Positions 18,337-27,515 of a stretch of 64,000 nt of DNA are shown here, in pieces. A model generated the notes under the pieces. That model had not been told where the DNA came from, did no database searches, and saw only the letters and a program-made list of their open reading frames with translations. Positions within the stretch are counted from its first letter, which is position 1. The number at the start of each line of letters is the position of its first letter. The stretch covers positions 73,475 through 137,474 of the forward strand of contig QFXC01000007.1 in NCBI GenBank assembly GCA_003349885.1, read 5' to 3'. Source of the stretch: an endosymbiont of Galathealinum brachiosum. Its GTDB lineage: Bacteria; Pseudomonadota; Gammaproteobacteria; SZUA-229. Position numbers and translations under genes: made by a program.

Positions 18337-19419
18337 ATGACCATAAGCACAAAACTGAAAAAAGTCCTGTTCAAACTGAGCAACCTTTATTTTCCTTTTA
18401 ACAACCTGAGCCCCGAGCGCTTACAGGAAATTGTTAATCACATTCGTATTATTGAACTGCAACAGGATGAAATACTACAGATGAGGGGCTCCCGATCTCA
18501 GGATTATCTGTACCTGATGGAAGGTGAAATAGACATCATTTGCGAAGGTAATATTCGCACTATAACTAACCCTGAAGATACTCAGCGCAGTCCGGTTTTA
18601 TTACCCAATGAAAAAAGTAGCTGCAGCATTATCGCTAAATCCAATTGCATTATCAGCCATGCTAATCGGGATATACTAGATACCATTATTGCCTGGGATC
18701 ATATTGGTCGTGAAACCCGTAATACGGTTAAATACATTGATATGATACGAAATACTCTGGTATTTCAACGTTTACCCATAGAATATATTGAAAGCGCTTT
18801 CTCCCGCATGAAACCATCCCGCTTTAACAAAGGCGAAACCATACCGGCAGATAAAAGTGATGCATATTATTTAATATTAAGCGGACGAGCTGAAGTTCAA
18901 CGATTTGATAGCATAAGTCAGAATTTCAAACGTATTACTGAACTGGGCATCGGTGATATCTTTGGTGATGAAGCTCAGGTTTCGAGCAAAAACACCGATG
19001 AAACCGTCGTTATGCTTGAAGACAGTGAAATACTCATTTTGGGTAAAGACGACTATCAACAACTAAAAAGCCGCCCCAAAGTGCCGACTGTTCAGGCGCA
19101 GGTAGCTAAAACCATGCTGGATAATGGCTATAAACTACTAGATGTCCGTTACCCTGAAGAATATAACGAAAATCGAATTCCTGGCGCAGTACCAATACCG
19201 CTGTCAGAATTGCAAAATCAACTCAGTAAACTTAATGACCAGCAACCCTACATCATCTATTGCCACTCCGGGCCCAGAAGTGCTGTTGCCACTTTAATAT
19301 TACATGAGCACAATTTTGAAGCACTTTCACTGGAAGGCGGTATTAGAGACTGGCCTTACGAAGTCGAAGAAGCATCAGCTAAGCCTAATATTGTGCCTCT
19401 AGCAAAGAAATTCCACTAG
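18337..19419 (+). CDS. Double cNMP-binding domain protein fused to rhodanese
   Basis: This 360-residue protein has two cyclic-nucleotide-binding-like domains (about 20-115 and 145-245; the second has LILSGRAEVQRF and GIGDIFGDEAQ). A C-terminal rhodanese follows (about 255-345), with the active-site cysteine C309 in YCHSGPRSA and the motif LLDVRYPEEYNENRIPGA. No helix-turn-helix is visible, so it is not a Crp-type regulator. It probably senses a ligand and handles sulfane sulfur or acts as a cytosolic regulator. The arrangement is known in some sulfur-metabolising gammaproteobacteria, but its role is not established. A PilZ gene lies 120 bases downstream on the same strand. Confidence 0.85.
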   Translation: MTISTKLKKVLFKLSNLYFPFNNLSPERLQEIVNHIRIIELQQDEILQMRGSRSQDYLYLMEGEIDIICEGNIRTITNPEDTQRSPVLLPNEKSSCSIIAKSNCIISHANRDILDTIIAWDHIGRETRNTVKYIDMIRNTLVFQRLPIEYIESAFSRMKPSRFNKGETIPADKSDAYYLILSGRAEVQRFDSISQNFKRITELGIGDIFGDEAQVSSKNTDETVVMLEDSEILILGKDDYQQLKSRPKVPTVQAQVAKTMLDNGYKLLDVRYPEEYNENRIPGAVPIPLSELQNQLSKLNDQQPYIIYCHSGPRSAVATLILHEHNFEALSLEGGIRDWPYEVEEASAKPNIVPLAKKFH

Positions 19420-19542
19420 ATATGGTAGACATTCTTCACAAAACCGGATAAAAGGCATAGATTTTACTTTTCCCCAGCTCTACACTGATGATATACAGGA
19501 ATTTGAACCTGTGAATGCAAAACATTAGAAAACGGGGATTTT

Positions 19543-19836
19543 ATGACTACAGACTACTCTGAAAAACGTAACTTCTTTCGCATGAACCTTGAGTGTGATG
19601 CGGAGTACACAATCAATGGGTCGGGCAATCAAAAATCAGGCAAAGTAAGCGATCTAAGTGGTGATGGTATCTCAATCATTGCTGACCAGTCGGTTAATCC
19701 TGGTACAGAGGTACGTGTATCAATTCAACCTGAAAATGATGTGACACCACCACTTGATATCGTAATGGAAGTCACTCGTTGTGAAGAACAGGACGCTGAA
19801 AGCTTTTTACTTGCGGGTAATATAACTAAGCGATAA
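19543..19836 (+). CDS. PilZ-domain c-di-GMP receptor
   Basis: This 97-residue single-domain protein has both ligand motifs: RxxxR at R9-R13 (KRNFFR) and D37-x-S39-x-x-G42 (DLSGDG). Such proteins bind c-di-GMP and control motility, adhesion or polysaccharide output, depending on the partner. Neither partner nor target is apparent, although a chemoreceptor and a flagellin-hook-like small protein occur nearby. No membrane segment is present. Confidence 0.88.
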   Translation: MTTDYSEKRNFFRMNLECDAEYTINGSGNQKSGKVSDLSGDGISIIADQSVNPGTEVRVSIQPENDVTPPLDIVMEVTRCEEQDAESFLLAGNITKR

Positions 19837-20018
19837 TATTTCTGCTGATTAACGACTGATCGGCGAGATCGTTTCTACTTCTCCACCAGCTGGATCCCAG
19901 CTGGAGCAAATTTACTCCCCCTCAATAAATTACCATACACATATTAATCCCTCCTAAATCGACTACAATCTAGTTAACCATTTATCTATCTTAAACCTGA
20001 TTAAGTAGGTACATACAT

Positions 20019-22427
20019 GTGAAACCTCTCACTAATATAATTAATGAGAAAAAATCCACTTATAATCCAAATTTATCCAGCTTGATCGTATTCATTATAA
20101 TATGCACAACTTTAATAGGGTTTTCTTTATACTGGAATATTAATCGACTACATGATGAAAAAATTGATGACGCACTGACAGAAGCAAAAGCAAACTGGAA
20201 CAAGGATCAGGCTTTTCGCATCTGGGCAACCAAACACGGAGGCGTATATGTAAAACCAGATGATCGCACACCTCCCAACACCTTCCTTAAACACATCCCC
20301 AATCGAGACATAGTTACAACAGAAGGTATAAAGCTGACACTAATGAATCCGGCTTATATGATGCGCCAGATGATCGAAGAATATGAGGAGGATTATGGAA
20401 TCAAAGGTAGTATTACAGGAAAAATAACATTAAACCCTATAAACCATGCAGATGAATGGGAATCTCAGGCACTCGATAGATTTAAAACAGGAGAAAGTGA
20501 AGTTTACGAAGAGTCAACGATAAACGGTGAACCTTACTTACGTTACATGAAACCGATGGTCATGGAGGAAGGATGTATTAAGTGCCATGGTCACCTTGGT
20601 TTTAAAGTAGGTGATATTAGAGGCGGAGTAAGTGTTTCCATCAAATTAAAACCATACTTAAATCTGATTAATACCAGTATTCGTTCAATAACAATAGACC
20701 ACATAGTCGTGCTTATGGTTTTCTATATCGGAATTTTTTCTTATAGCCGTGTAGATAAAAAAAGGTACATCGCACAGAAGGCATACGAAAAAAACCGCAT
20801 ACAATATGAAATTAATCTAGAAAAAAAAGTAAAATCAAGAACGCTTGAATTAAAAAACAAGGAACGTGAATCAAATGAGATCACACGTAAACTTGAAGAA
20901 ATAATGAATAACGCAGCAGATGGAATAATAACTTCAGATGAAAGAGGCGTTATTATTAGTTTTAATCGGGCAGCTGAAAACATGTTCGGGTACTCATCTG
21001 AAGAAACAATAGGTAGAAGCCTTAACATACTTTTACCTGATTCATCAAAAAACACACATGATAGTTACATTAATAAATACCTCCACACTGGTATATCTAC
21101 TATTATTGGTTCTTCCCGGGTTTTAGAGGCAAAGAGAAAGAATGCGGAATGTTTCCCTATTAACATTGCCATTAGTGAAATAAAAATTAATGAAAAAAGA
21201 ATTTTCACAGCCATCTTTCATGACATAACAAAACAAAAACAAAATGAAATAGAGCTTATACAGGCAAAAAATGACGCTGAAAACGCCAATAAAGTAAAAA
21301 CTGATTTTATCTCAGCCATGTCTCACGACTTAAGAACACCATTAAATGCTGTGTTGGGTTTTTGCCAACTGCTTGCAACCAACCAGGAAGAACCATTAAC
21401 AGAAAATCAGAAAGATAATGTTAAAGAAATTATGGATGGCGGGAATCACTTATTACATTTAATAAACGACATACTTGATCTGGCAAAAATTGAAGCCGGA
21501 AAAATATCACTCAATACTGAATCGATAAATGTATACTCAATAATCGATGAATGCATCACTCTGGTAAAAACATTAACCAATGAAAAAAACATTATAATAA
21601 AGAACCACTTAAAAATATCTAATAATTATTTTGTTCGTGCTGATAATACTCGCCTTAAACAGATATTATTAAACCTTCTTTCGAATGCCATAAAATACAA
21701 CAATGATAATGGCTCTATAGATATAAACCTGACAGAAATAAGTAATAATTATTTGAAAATTTGCATTATAGATAATGGAACAGGCATTCCTGAGAACAAA
21801 CAACATCAGGTTTTTAATCCCTTCACAAGATTTCACTCCAGTGCTCAGCACATTGAAGGAACAGGTATAGGTCTCACTGTTTCTAAACAGTTAATTGAAG
21901 CAATGAATGGAAACATTAATTTCAAAAGCAAATTAAATCAAGGCAGTTCATTCTGTATTGAACTGCCTAAAGCAGACAAAACAAAAATAACAAAACACTC
22001 AGAAATAAATAATACTACCAATTCTAAATTACACCCTGAAAACACGAGCACTCTACTATACGTTGAAGACAACCCCCAAAGTCTAAAACTAATGGAAAAA
22101 CTCGTAACAAGCCTTACATATATAAAGATGATATCCGCAACAAATGCCGAAGAAGGCGTAAAAATAGCAACAGACAAACAGCCCGATATAATTATTATGG
22201 ATATTAACCTACCGGGAATAAGTGGTATTGATGCACTTAAGTTACTAAAACAGAATAATAAAACGAAAAATATACCTGTAATAGCATTAAGTGCAGCAGC
22301 AACACAAAGAGATATTAATCAGGGAATGGAGTCTGGTTTTTGTTGTTATTTAACTAAGCCTGTCAATGTAGAAGAAATCACTATTGAATTAAATTCAATT
22401 CTAAATAGGTCCCGAAAAATAAGTTAA
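20019..22427 (+). CDS. Hybrid histidine kinase with heme-motif Tll0287-like sensor
   Basis: The start is GTG at 20019; the ATG two bases earlier is closed by an immediate stop. The 802-residue protein has TM1 (20-38) and a periplasmic DUF3365/Tll0287-like domain (about 45-220) with a c-type heme motif C186-I-K-C189-H190. TM2 is at 225-243, and a PAS domain at about 285-400. The HisKA phospho-acceptor is H436 in SHDLRTPLNAVLGFC. HATPase motifs include DNGTGIPENKQ and GTGIGLTVSKQL. A C-terminal receiver domain has acceptor D728 in IIMDINLPG. It should sense redox, oxygen or NO outside the cytoplasm. No separate response regulator adjoins it. Confidence 0.9.
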   Translation: MKPLTNIINEKKSTYNPNLSSLIVFIIICTTLIGFSLYWNINRLHDEKIDDALTEAKANWNKDQAFRIWATKHGGVYVKPDDRTPPNTFLKHIPNRDIVTTEGIKLTLMNPAYMMRQMIEEYEEDYGIKGSITGKITLNPINHADEWESQALDRFKTGESEVYEESTINGEPYLRYMKPMVMEEGCIKCHGHLGFKVGDIRGGVSVSIKLKPYLNLINTSIRSITIDHIVVLMVFYIGIFSYSRVDKKRYIAQKAYEKNRIQYEINLEKKVKSRTLELKNKERESNEITRKLEEIMNNAADGIITSDERGVIISFNRAAENMFGYSSEETIGRSLNILLPDSSKNTHDSYINKYLHTGISTIIGSSRVLEAKRKNAECFPINIAISEIKINEKRIFTAIFHDITKQKQNEIELIQAKNDAENANKVKTDFISAMSHDLRTPLNAVLGFCQLLATNQEEPLTENQKDNVKEIMDGGNHLLHLINDILDLAKIEAGKISLNTESINVYSIIDECITLVKTLTNEKNIIIKNHLKISNNYFVRADNTRLKQILLNLLSNAIKYNNDNGSIDINLTEISNNYLKICIIDNGTGIPENKQHQVFNPFTRFHSSAQHIEGTGIGLTVSKQLIEAMNGNINFKSKLNQGSSFCIELPKADKTKITKHSEINNTTNSKLHPENTSTLLYVEDNPQSLKLMEKLVTSLTYIKMISATNAEEGVKIATDKQPDIIIMDINLPGISGIDALKLLKQNNKTKNIPVIALSAAATQRDINQGMESGFCCYLTKPVNVEEITIELNSILNRSRKIS

Positions 22428-22460
22428 ATATACTTTTATAAACAAACTGCTGACGCTATT

Positions 22461-23159
22461 TCAGGCAAACTGATTAAGCAACACAGGAGCTGGCTCTGTC
22501 TGAGCCGTTGCCATAAAATTACTGATTGCAGCAGCAGGTGGTTCACTACTTTGCAAATTCGCAGACTCTGCTGACGATACCGCTGGTGATGAGCTTTCGA
22601 CTGCTGGCACTGTATCGACAGCCTTCTCATTAGTTGATGAAGAAACAGATTCTATAGCTTGTTCATTTTCTTCTAACTTAGCTTCTTCTCTGCGCTGAAT
22701 AGCTAGGTCAACTCGCGCTCGCGAAGCCAGCTGATTAGCATTGGCCGCAACCCTTAAATCCTGAGGAGAAGGATTAGCTGGCGCCAGAGCAGCTGCTCTA
22801 ATCTGATCAGCCTTACTTAAAGTAGCCTGCGGGTCATTCGCAACAGGCGAAACATCTAACCTGACTTCGCCACCTATGGCATAGGTACGACCATCGGGAC
22901 CGGCTTGAAAGGTAAAACTGGGGCCACCTCTTACAAGACTTCCACCCGCTGCAACGTGAGCGGCCTCATGCGCTCTTACCTCACGATCACGTGCACGTAA
23001 CTGTCGAAGAAGGTTATCATCCTGTTGCTTCTGAACTTTTTCAGCTTCTTTATCTTCAGAATTAAGATTAGACGAGCGAGTTACATCATTAACACGCCTT
23101 GATGAACTGGTGCCAACTGGATTACTACTTTGAATATTTTGTGAGCTATTTACAATCAT
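22461..23159 (-). CDS. SprA-related putative metalloprotease
   Basis: This 232-residue protein has the SprA/CJM1_0395-type core RDREVRAHEAAHVAAGG, with the zinc motif H64-E-A-A-H68, followed by FTFQAGPDGRTYAIGGEV. Both ends are low-complexity (Ser/Ala/Glu-rich). Despite the clear HExxH, proteolytic activity has not been shown for the family, to my knowledge. It converges on the hybrid kinase gene, and a 79-residue helical protein lies upstream on the same strand, probably in the same transcript. Confidence 0.85.
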   Translation of the reverse strand: MIVNSSQNIQSSNPVGTSSSRRVNDVTRSSNLNSEDKEAEKVQKQQDDNLLRQLRARDREVRAHEAAHVAAGGSLVRGGPSFTFQAGPDGRTYAIGGEVRLDVSPVANDPQATLSKADQIRAAALAPANPSPQDLRVAANANQLASRARVDLAIQRREEAKLEENEQAIESVSSSTNEKAVDTVPAVESSSPAVSSAESANLQSSEPPAAAISNFMATAQTEPAPVLLNQFA

Positions 23160-23216
23160 AAGACACTTCTACTGTAAGCACTTAAGACCAGAAAAAATGA
23201 TTAGTTCAGTTTACGC

Positions 23217-23456
23217 CTATGCGCGTATATCAATAATACTACCAACAACTTCATCAATTGCTGAAACAACTTTTGCAGAAGCCTGAGCCTGAACTTTATT
23301 TTGCTCTAGATCCAGAAGAGAACCTTCTAGATTCGACCCCTGACCGGCCTTATTTAGCTGATCAGCGCTGGCAATTTCTGATGCATTTTTACGCAAACCA
23401 TCCAGACCACGCTGAATACCCTGCACTGCTTCACTTTGAACTGACAAAACGCCCAT
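23217..23456 (-). CDS. Small helical protein, flagellar rod/hook-tail-like
   Basis: The ATG at 23456 is preceded by GGAG at good spacing, giving 79 residues (MGVLSVQSEAVQGIQRGLDG...). The C-terminal half (LLDLEQNKVQAQASAKVVSA, then IDEVVGSIIDIRA) resembles the C-terminal helix of flagellar rod/hook proteins, in which this helix mediates assembly. No beta domain is present, so it is not a standard rod protein. It may be a minor export substrate or a mimic. It precedes the SprA-like gene by 57 bases. Confidence 0.6.
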   Translation of the reverse strand: MGVLSVQSEAVQGIQRGLDGLRKNASEIASADQLNKAGQGSNLEGSLLDLEQNKVQAQASAKVVSAIDEVVGSIIDIRA

Positions 23457-23709
23457 ATCGATACTCCAGACGAAATTATACTTAATCAATTTATATCATA
23501 ATGTAGCCATTATTTCAATTTTGAGTGCTGAAACGTCGCTCTAATACGATAACTGGTGAAAAACCACGTATAAAGCAATGAGAATGGGAGTTTTTGTGGA
23601 AGCCGGGCTTAATCTGCGATTTAACCTGGAAACATCGTGAACTAAATAAAGCCCGCCCCTACACTGTAATAACGAACTATAGAGAGCTACATTAAAACAG
23701 GCAAAACGA

Positions 23710-24582
23710 TTAGTTTATAACAGGTTCTTCTTCATTTCTGTCAGCAAGCTCATCTGCTCCATCATCACTTTCAGTAGTTAGAGAATTTTCAGCTTCATTA
23801 TCATCATTTTCGACGATATTTTCTGAAGTTTCTGAAGTTTCTGAAACCTCTGAAGCCTCTGAAGTTTCTGAAGCTTCTGAAGCTTCTGAAGCTTCTGAAG
23901 CTTCTGAAGCCTCTGAAGCCTCTGAAGCCTCTGAAGCCTCTGAAGCCTCTGAAGCCTCTGAAGCCTCTGAAGCCTCTGATCTCTCCAAGCCTTCTCCTGC
24001 TTCAGCTGCCGGTACTTCCTGCTCAAGTGCCAGTTCAGGATGTAATTTATCAAGATCGGTAATATCTGCCAGACTCGGCAATTCATCGAGGCTTTTCAGG
24101 TTGAAATAATCAAGGAAATCACGTGTTGTACCATACATCGAAGGGCGACCCGGTACATCTTTATGCCCTAAAACCCGTACCCACTCGCGTTCTGTCAGAG
24201 TTTTAACAATATGACTGCTTACACTTACACCACGTATTTCTTCTATTTCACCGCGGGTAATAGGTTGTCTATAAGCAATTAATACCAGTGTTTCTAATAA
24301 TGCTCTGGAATAACGGGGTGGTTTTTCTTCCCACATGCGAGAAACCCAGGGTGCATTTGAAGGCTCTACCTGCATTCTATAACCGCTGGCAACCTCTTTA
24401 AGCTCTATACCACGACCTTCATAGTCTGCCTGTAACTCCTGCAATGCCTGCAGAATGTTATCTTTGCTTGGGGGTTGCTCTTCATCAGCTTCAAACAATG
24501 CTTCTAACTTACGCATTTCCATTGGCTGGTCTGCTGTCAGTAAAACGGCTTCAATAATATTTTTTAACTTTGCTTGTTCCAT
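23710..24582 (-). CDS. scpB: ScpB, condensin-associated winged-helix protein, with repetitive tail
   Basis: The 290-residue protein has tandem winged helices at about 1-170 (KNIIEAVLLTADQPMEMRKL; LETLVLIAYRQPITRGEIEE; GVSVSSHIVKTLTEREWVRV; GHKDVPGRPSMYGTT), typical of ScpB. ScpB dimers bind ScpA and SMC kleisin rings for chromosome segregation. The tail from about residue 195 is unusually long: a run of Ser-Glu-Ala triplets, then an acidic end. It starts 6 bases after scpA, as in most bacteria. The gene order yciO, M50, trpS, scpA, scpB is the standard gammaproteobacterial neighbourhood. Confidence 0.93.
   Translation of the reverse strand: MEQAKLKNIIEAVLLTADQPMEMRKLEALFEADEEQPPSKDNILQALQELQADYEGRGIELKEVASGYRMQVEPSNAPWVSRMWEEKPPRYSRALLETLVLIAYRQPITRGEIEEIRGVSVSSHIVKTLTEREWVRVLGHKDVPGRPSMYGTTRDFLDYFNLKSLDELPSLADITDLDKLHPELALEQEVPAAEAGEGLERSEASEASEASEASEASEASEASEASEASEASEASEASETSEASEVSETSETSENIVENDDNEAENSLTTESDDGADELADRNEEEPVIN
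23821..23979. repeat. 9-bp tandem repeat in scpB encoding Ser-Glu-Ala
   Basis: About 17 copies of a 9-base unit (plus strand ctctgaagc/ttctgaagc, frame-preserving) lie within scpB. The right half is nearly uniform (ctctgaagc), the left half diverged (ttctgaagt, aac). Because the unit is a multiple of three, copy-number change would lengthen the acidic linker without breaking the gene. Confidence 0.95.
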
Positions 24583-24588
24583 AACTAA

Positions 24589-25449
24589 CTATTCTTGTAT
24601 ATCCAGATCAGGCGGCAACTCAGAATCGCTAGCCGCTTTTACATAAATAGGTGCAAATGGCTCAGACTGAACCAGATCAATCATTGCACCTTTCAATAAC
24701 TCTAATATAGCCATAAAGGTCACTACAATACCTTTGCGACCCTCGGCATAATCAAACAGGCTGGTAAAGTCAGTAAAACCATCCGTAGTAACCGAAGCCA
24801 ATACCGCTGTCATTTTTTCACGAATTGATAACGTCTCGCGCTGAATCATATGGCTACTACTTACATCAACCCGATTAAGAATATCTTTAAAAGCAGTGAG
24901 AAGTTCGCGTAAATCTACTTCCGGCTCGGGTCGGGTTAACTCAAGTGGTGGTGCTTCAGCTTTAGCGACCCAGCTATCACGTTCCTGACGTGGTATTTCA
25001 TTCAGATTTTCAGCTGCCTGCTTAAAACGCTCATATTCCTGTAAACGACGTACCAGCTCAGCCCGTGGATCATCCTCATCATCTTCTGATTCAGGACGAG
25101 GCAACAGCATACGAGATTTAATTTCCGCCAACATAGCAGCCATCAACAGATATTCTGCTGCCAGCTCAAAACGCATGGTTTCCATCATTTCAATATACTG
25201 CATGTACTGTTTAGTGATATTAGCAATAGGAATATCCAGCACATCCAGATTCTGCCGTTTAATTAAATACAGCAGTAAATCCAGTGGCCCTTCAAAAGCC
25301 TCCATAAAGACTTCAAGCGCATCCGGCGGAATATATAAATCCTCGGGCAATAAAGCCAGCGGCTCACCCTGAACTACCGCAAAGGGCATTTCAGTTTGTG
25401 CTGGTGGCTCTTTCGATGCCGAGTCTTCAATGTTAACGGGTTGATTCAT
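24589..25449 (-). CDS. scpA: ScpA, kleisin subunit of SMC condensin
   Basis: The 286-residue protein has the kleisin signature: FEGPLDLLLYLIKRQNLDVL at about 52-71, then PIANITKQYMQYIEMMETMR, AAEYLLMAAMLAEIKSRMLL, and a winged-helix C-terminus (TDFTSLFDYAEGRKGIVVTF). It bridges SMC heads with ScpB. An N-terminal extension of about 45 residues (ENSASKEPPAQTEMP-like) precedes the domain and is probably disordered. It adjoins scpB. Confidence 0.93.
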   Translation of the reverse strand: MNQPVNIEDSASKEPPAQTEMPFAVVQGEPLALLPEDLYIPPDALEVFMEAFEGPLDLLLYLIKRQNLDVLDIPIANITKQYMQYIEMMETMRFELAAEYLLMAAMLAEIKSRMLLPRPESEDDEDDPRAELVRRLQEYERFKQAAENLNEIPRQERDSWVAKAEAPPLELTRPEPEVDLRELLTAFKDILNRVDVSSSHMIQRETLSIREKMTAVLASVTTDGFTDFTSLFDYAEGRKGIVVTFMAILELLKGAMIDLVQSEPFAPIYVKAASDSELPPDLDIQE

Positions 25450-25566
25450 TCAATTTATTCTAATGTTAATTTGTAGATACACCTTCAGGGCCACCTACAA
25501 CACAATAATATTCATCTACTTTAACAAATATTTATTTGAGGTAGCCATACAGGGTAAGCTGGATAG

Positions 25567-26781
25567 TTACCGGCTTAAGCACATAACCTTACGTATCTCA
25601 TCTAGTGTATCACGTGCAACATCACGTGCCGCCTCACTTCCTTCATCAATTATTGCCTGCACGGCTGAAGGGTCATCCAGATAATCCTTAGCACGCTCAC
25701 GTATGGGTTTAAGCTCGGCAACCATTGCATCGATAACCGGCTGTTTGCAATCTACACAACCTATGCCCGCTGAAGTGCAACCTTCTCTAACCCATTGTTT
25801 TTTTTCATCATCTGAATAAACTTCATGTAACTGCCATACTGGACAACGATCTGGATCACCCGGATCAGTACGACGCACACGGTTAGTATCCGTCGGCATT
25901 GTCCGAAGTTTCTGCGATATATCATCCGGGCTTTCTCGTAGAGAAATCGTATTACGATAAGATTTGGACATTTTGCGCCCATCCAGACCCGGCATTTTAG
26001 ATGCAGGCGTTAGTAACGCCTGAGGCTCAGGTAAAATTATTTTTCCTGCGCCTTCCAGAAAACCAAATAAACGCTCACGATCACCGAGAGAAATATTCTG
26101 TTGATTTTCAAGTAACGCCTTAGCAACCTCTAATGCCTGCTGATCACCCTGCTCGGTATAACGCTTACGTAAATCGCGATAAAGTCGAGCATCTTTCTTA
26201 CCCATCTTTTTAATTGCAGATTCCGCTTTTTCTTCAAATCCGGGCTCTCGACCATATATATGATTAAAACGACGTGCCACCTCACGGGTAAGCTCAACGT
26301 GCGCAACCTGATCTTCACCTACAGGCACCTGGCCAGCTTTGTAGACCAGAATATCAGCCGATTGCAGTAATGGGTAACCCAGAAAACCATAGGTTGCCAG
26401 ATCTTTTTCTTTAAGCGCTTCCTGCTGATCTTTATAAGTAGGCACACGCTCAAGCCAGCTCAGAGGTGTAATCATAGAAAGCAATAAATGTAATTCCGCA
26501 TGCTCTGGTACACGAGACTGTATAAAGATTTTAGATGAACCGGGGCTCACACCCGCTGCCAGCCAGTCAATGACCATATCATTTGTGCTTTCAGCAATAA
26601 TGCGAGGATCATCATAATGCGTGGTCAATGCATGCCAGTCGGCCACAAAAAAGAAACACTCATATTCGTGCTGTAAATTAACCCAGTTTTTTAAAACTCC
26701 GTGATAGTGCCCCAGATGCAGTAGACCTGTCGGCCGCATACCTGATAATACACGCTGGTGTTGCGTTAGAACTGAACTCAA
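25567..26781 (-). CDS. trpS: Tryptophanyl-tRNA synthetase with four-cysteine cluster motif
   Basis: The 404-residue class I synthetase has HIGH-type HLGHYHG at 22-28 and KMSKS near 270-274 (GRKMSKSYRN). It charges tRNA-Trp. The C-terminal region has C313-x21-C335-x6-C342-x2-C345 (DRCPVW...GCTSAGIGCVDC), nearly identical in spacing to the [4Fe-4S] site described for Thermotoga TrpRS. The protein is longer than the E. coli enzyme, partly because of this region. It is part of the yciO-M50-trpS-scpA-scpB group; 82 bases separate it from the M50 gene. Confidence 0.95.
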   Translation of the reverse strand: MSSVLTQHQRVLSGMRPTGLLHLGHYHGVLKNWVNLQHEYECFFFVADWHALTTHYDDPRIIAESTNDMVIDWLAAGVSPGSSKIFIQSRVPEHAELHLLLSMITPLSWLERVPTYKDQQEALKEKDLATYGFLGYPLLQSADILVYKAGQVPVGEDQVAHVELTREVARRFNHIYGREPGFEEKAESAIKKMGKKDARLYRDLRKRYTEQGDQQALEVAKALLENQQNISLGDRERLFGFLEGAGKIILPEPQALLTPASKMPGLDGRKMSKSYRNTISLRESPDDISQKLRTMPTDTNRVRRTDPGDPDRCPVWQLHEVYSDDEKKQWVREGCTSAGIGCVDCKQPVIDAMVAELKPIRERAKDYLDDPSAVQAIIDEGSEAARDVARDTLDEIRKVMCLSR

Positions 26782-26863
26782 AATTTCTCCTAAAAACCAA
26801 GCAATTCGCTATAGTTTTGATTATTACATTTTTCTCTGCAGGCACCTTTCAGGCACGCCTACA

Positions 26864-27508
26864 TCAACCTAAACCAAAAAGGCCAAATAAATTCTTTTGC
26901 ACCATCTCTACCATGGGCATGAGTATTTTACCTAGAATTCCTGTGACTAAAAGCAAAATAACCAGCCACATACCGTAACGCTCTGATCGAACAAATATAA
27001 CCGCCCATTTAAACGGTAAAACACCGGTAACAATACGCCCACCATCTAAAGGAAGCATGGGTAATAAATTAACCACCATCAATATAATATTAATGATGAC
27101 GCCTATACCGGACATATATTTAACCGCATTTGCAACCGCGCCAGAAGGGATAAACTTATATGACAACATTAATACAAACGTCCAGAAGACAGCCATAATA
27201 AAGTTTGAAAGTGGCCCCGCCAGCGCGACAAGCGCCATATCTTTCTGAGGGTGCTCAAATTTACGCACATCAACAGGCACTGGTTTGGCATAACCAAACG
27301 CAAAACCGGTAACAAGAATCATCACAACCGGTATTAACACTGTACCGATTGGGTCTATATGTTTAATCGGGTTTGCCGTTATACGCCCAAGGTCTCTGGC
27401 GGTAGAATCACCCAGTTTAAATGCCACCCACCCATGAGCTGCCTCATGCAGTGTTATAGCCATAATTATCGGGAACAGGGCCAGCAGAATTTTATAAACT
27501 TCATCCAT
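26864..27508 (-). CDS. Site-2-type M50 membrane metalloprotease
   Basis: The 214-residue protein has about five to six membrane helices. The zinc motif H21-E-A-A-H25 (ITLHEAAHGWVAF) lies in the first helix, and the second ligand motif is NLLPMLPLDGGR. It belongs to the short M50 group without PDZ domain (YwhC/Rv-type), which cleaves within membranes; substrates are unknown. It lies 7 bases downstream of yciO, in the same minus-strand block as trpS. Confidence 0.9.
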   Translation of the reverse strand: MDEVYKILLALFPIIMAITLHEAAHGWVAFKLGDSTARDLGRITANPIKHIDPIGTVLIPVVMILVTGFAFGYAKPVPVDVRKFEHPQKDMALVALAGPLSNFIMAVFWTFVLMLSYKFIPSGAVANAVKYMSGIGVIINIILMVVNLLPMLPLDGGRIVTGVLPFKWAVIFVRSERYGMWLVILLLVTGILGKILMPMVEMVQKNLFGLFGLG

Positions 27509-27515
27509 TTATGAT

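Noticed and set aside
23778..24086. Leu-Gln-Arg repeat ORF opposite frame in scpB
   Set aside because: It is the tandem-repeat region of scpB read in another frame.
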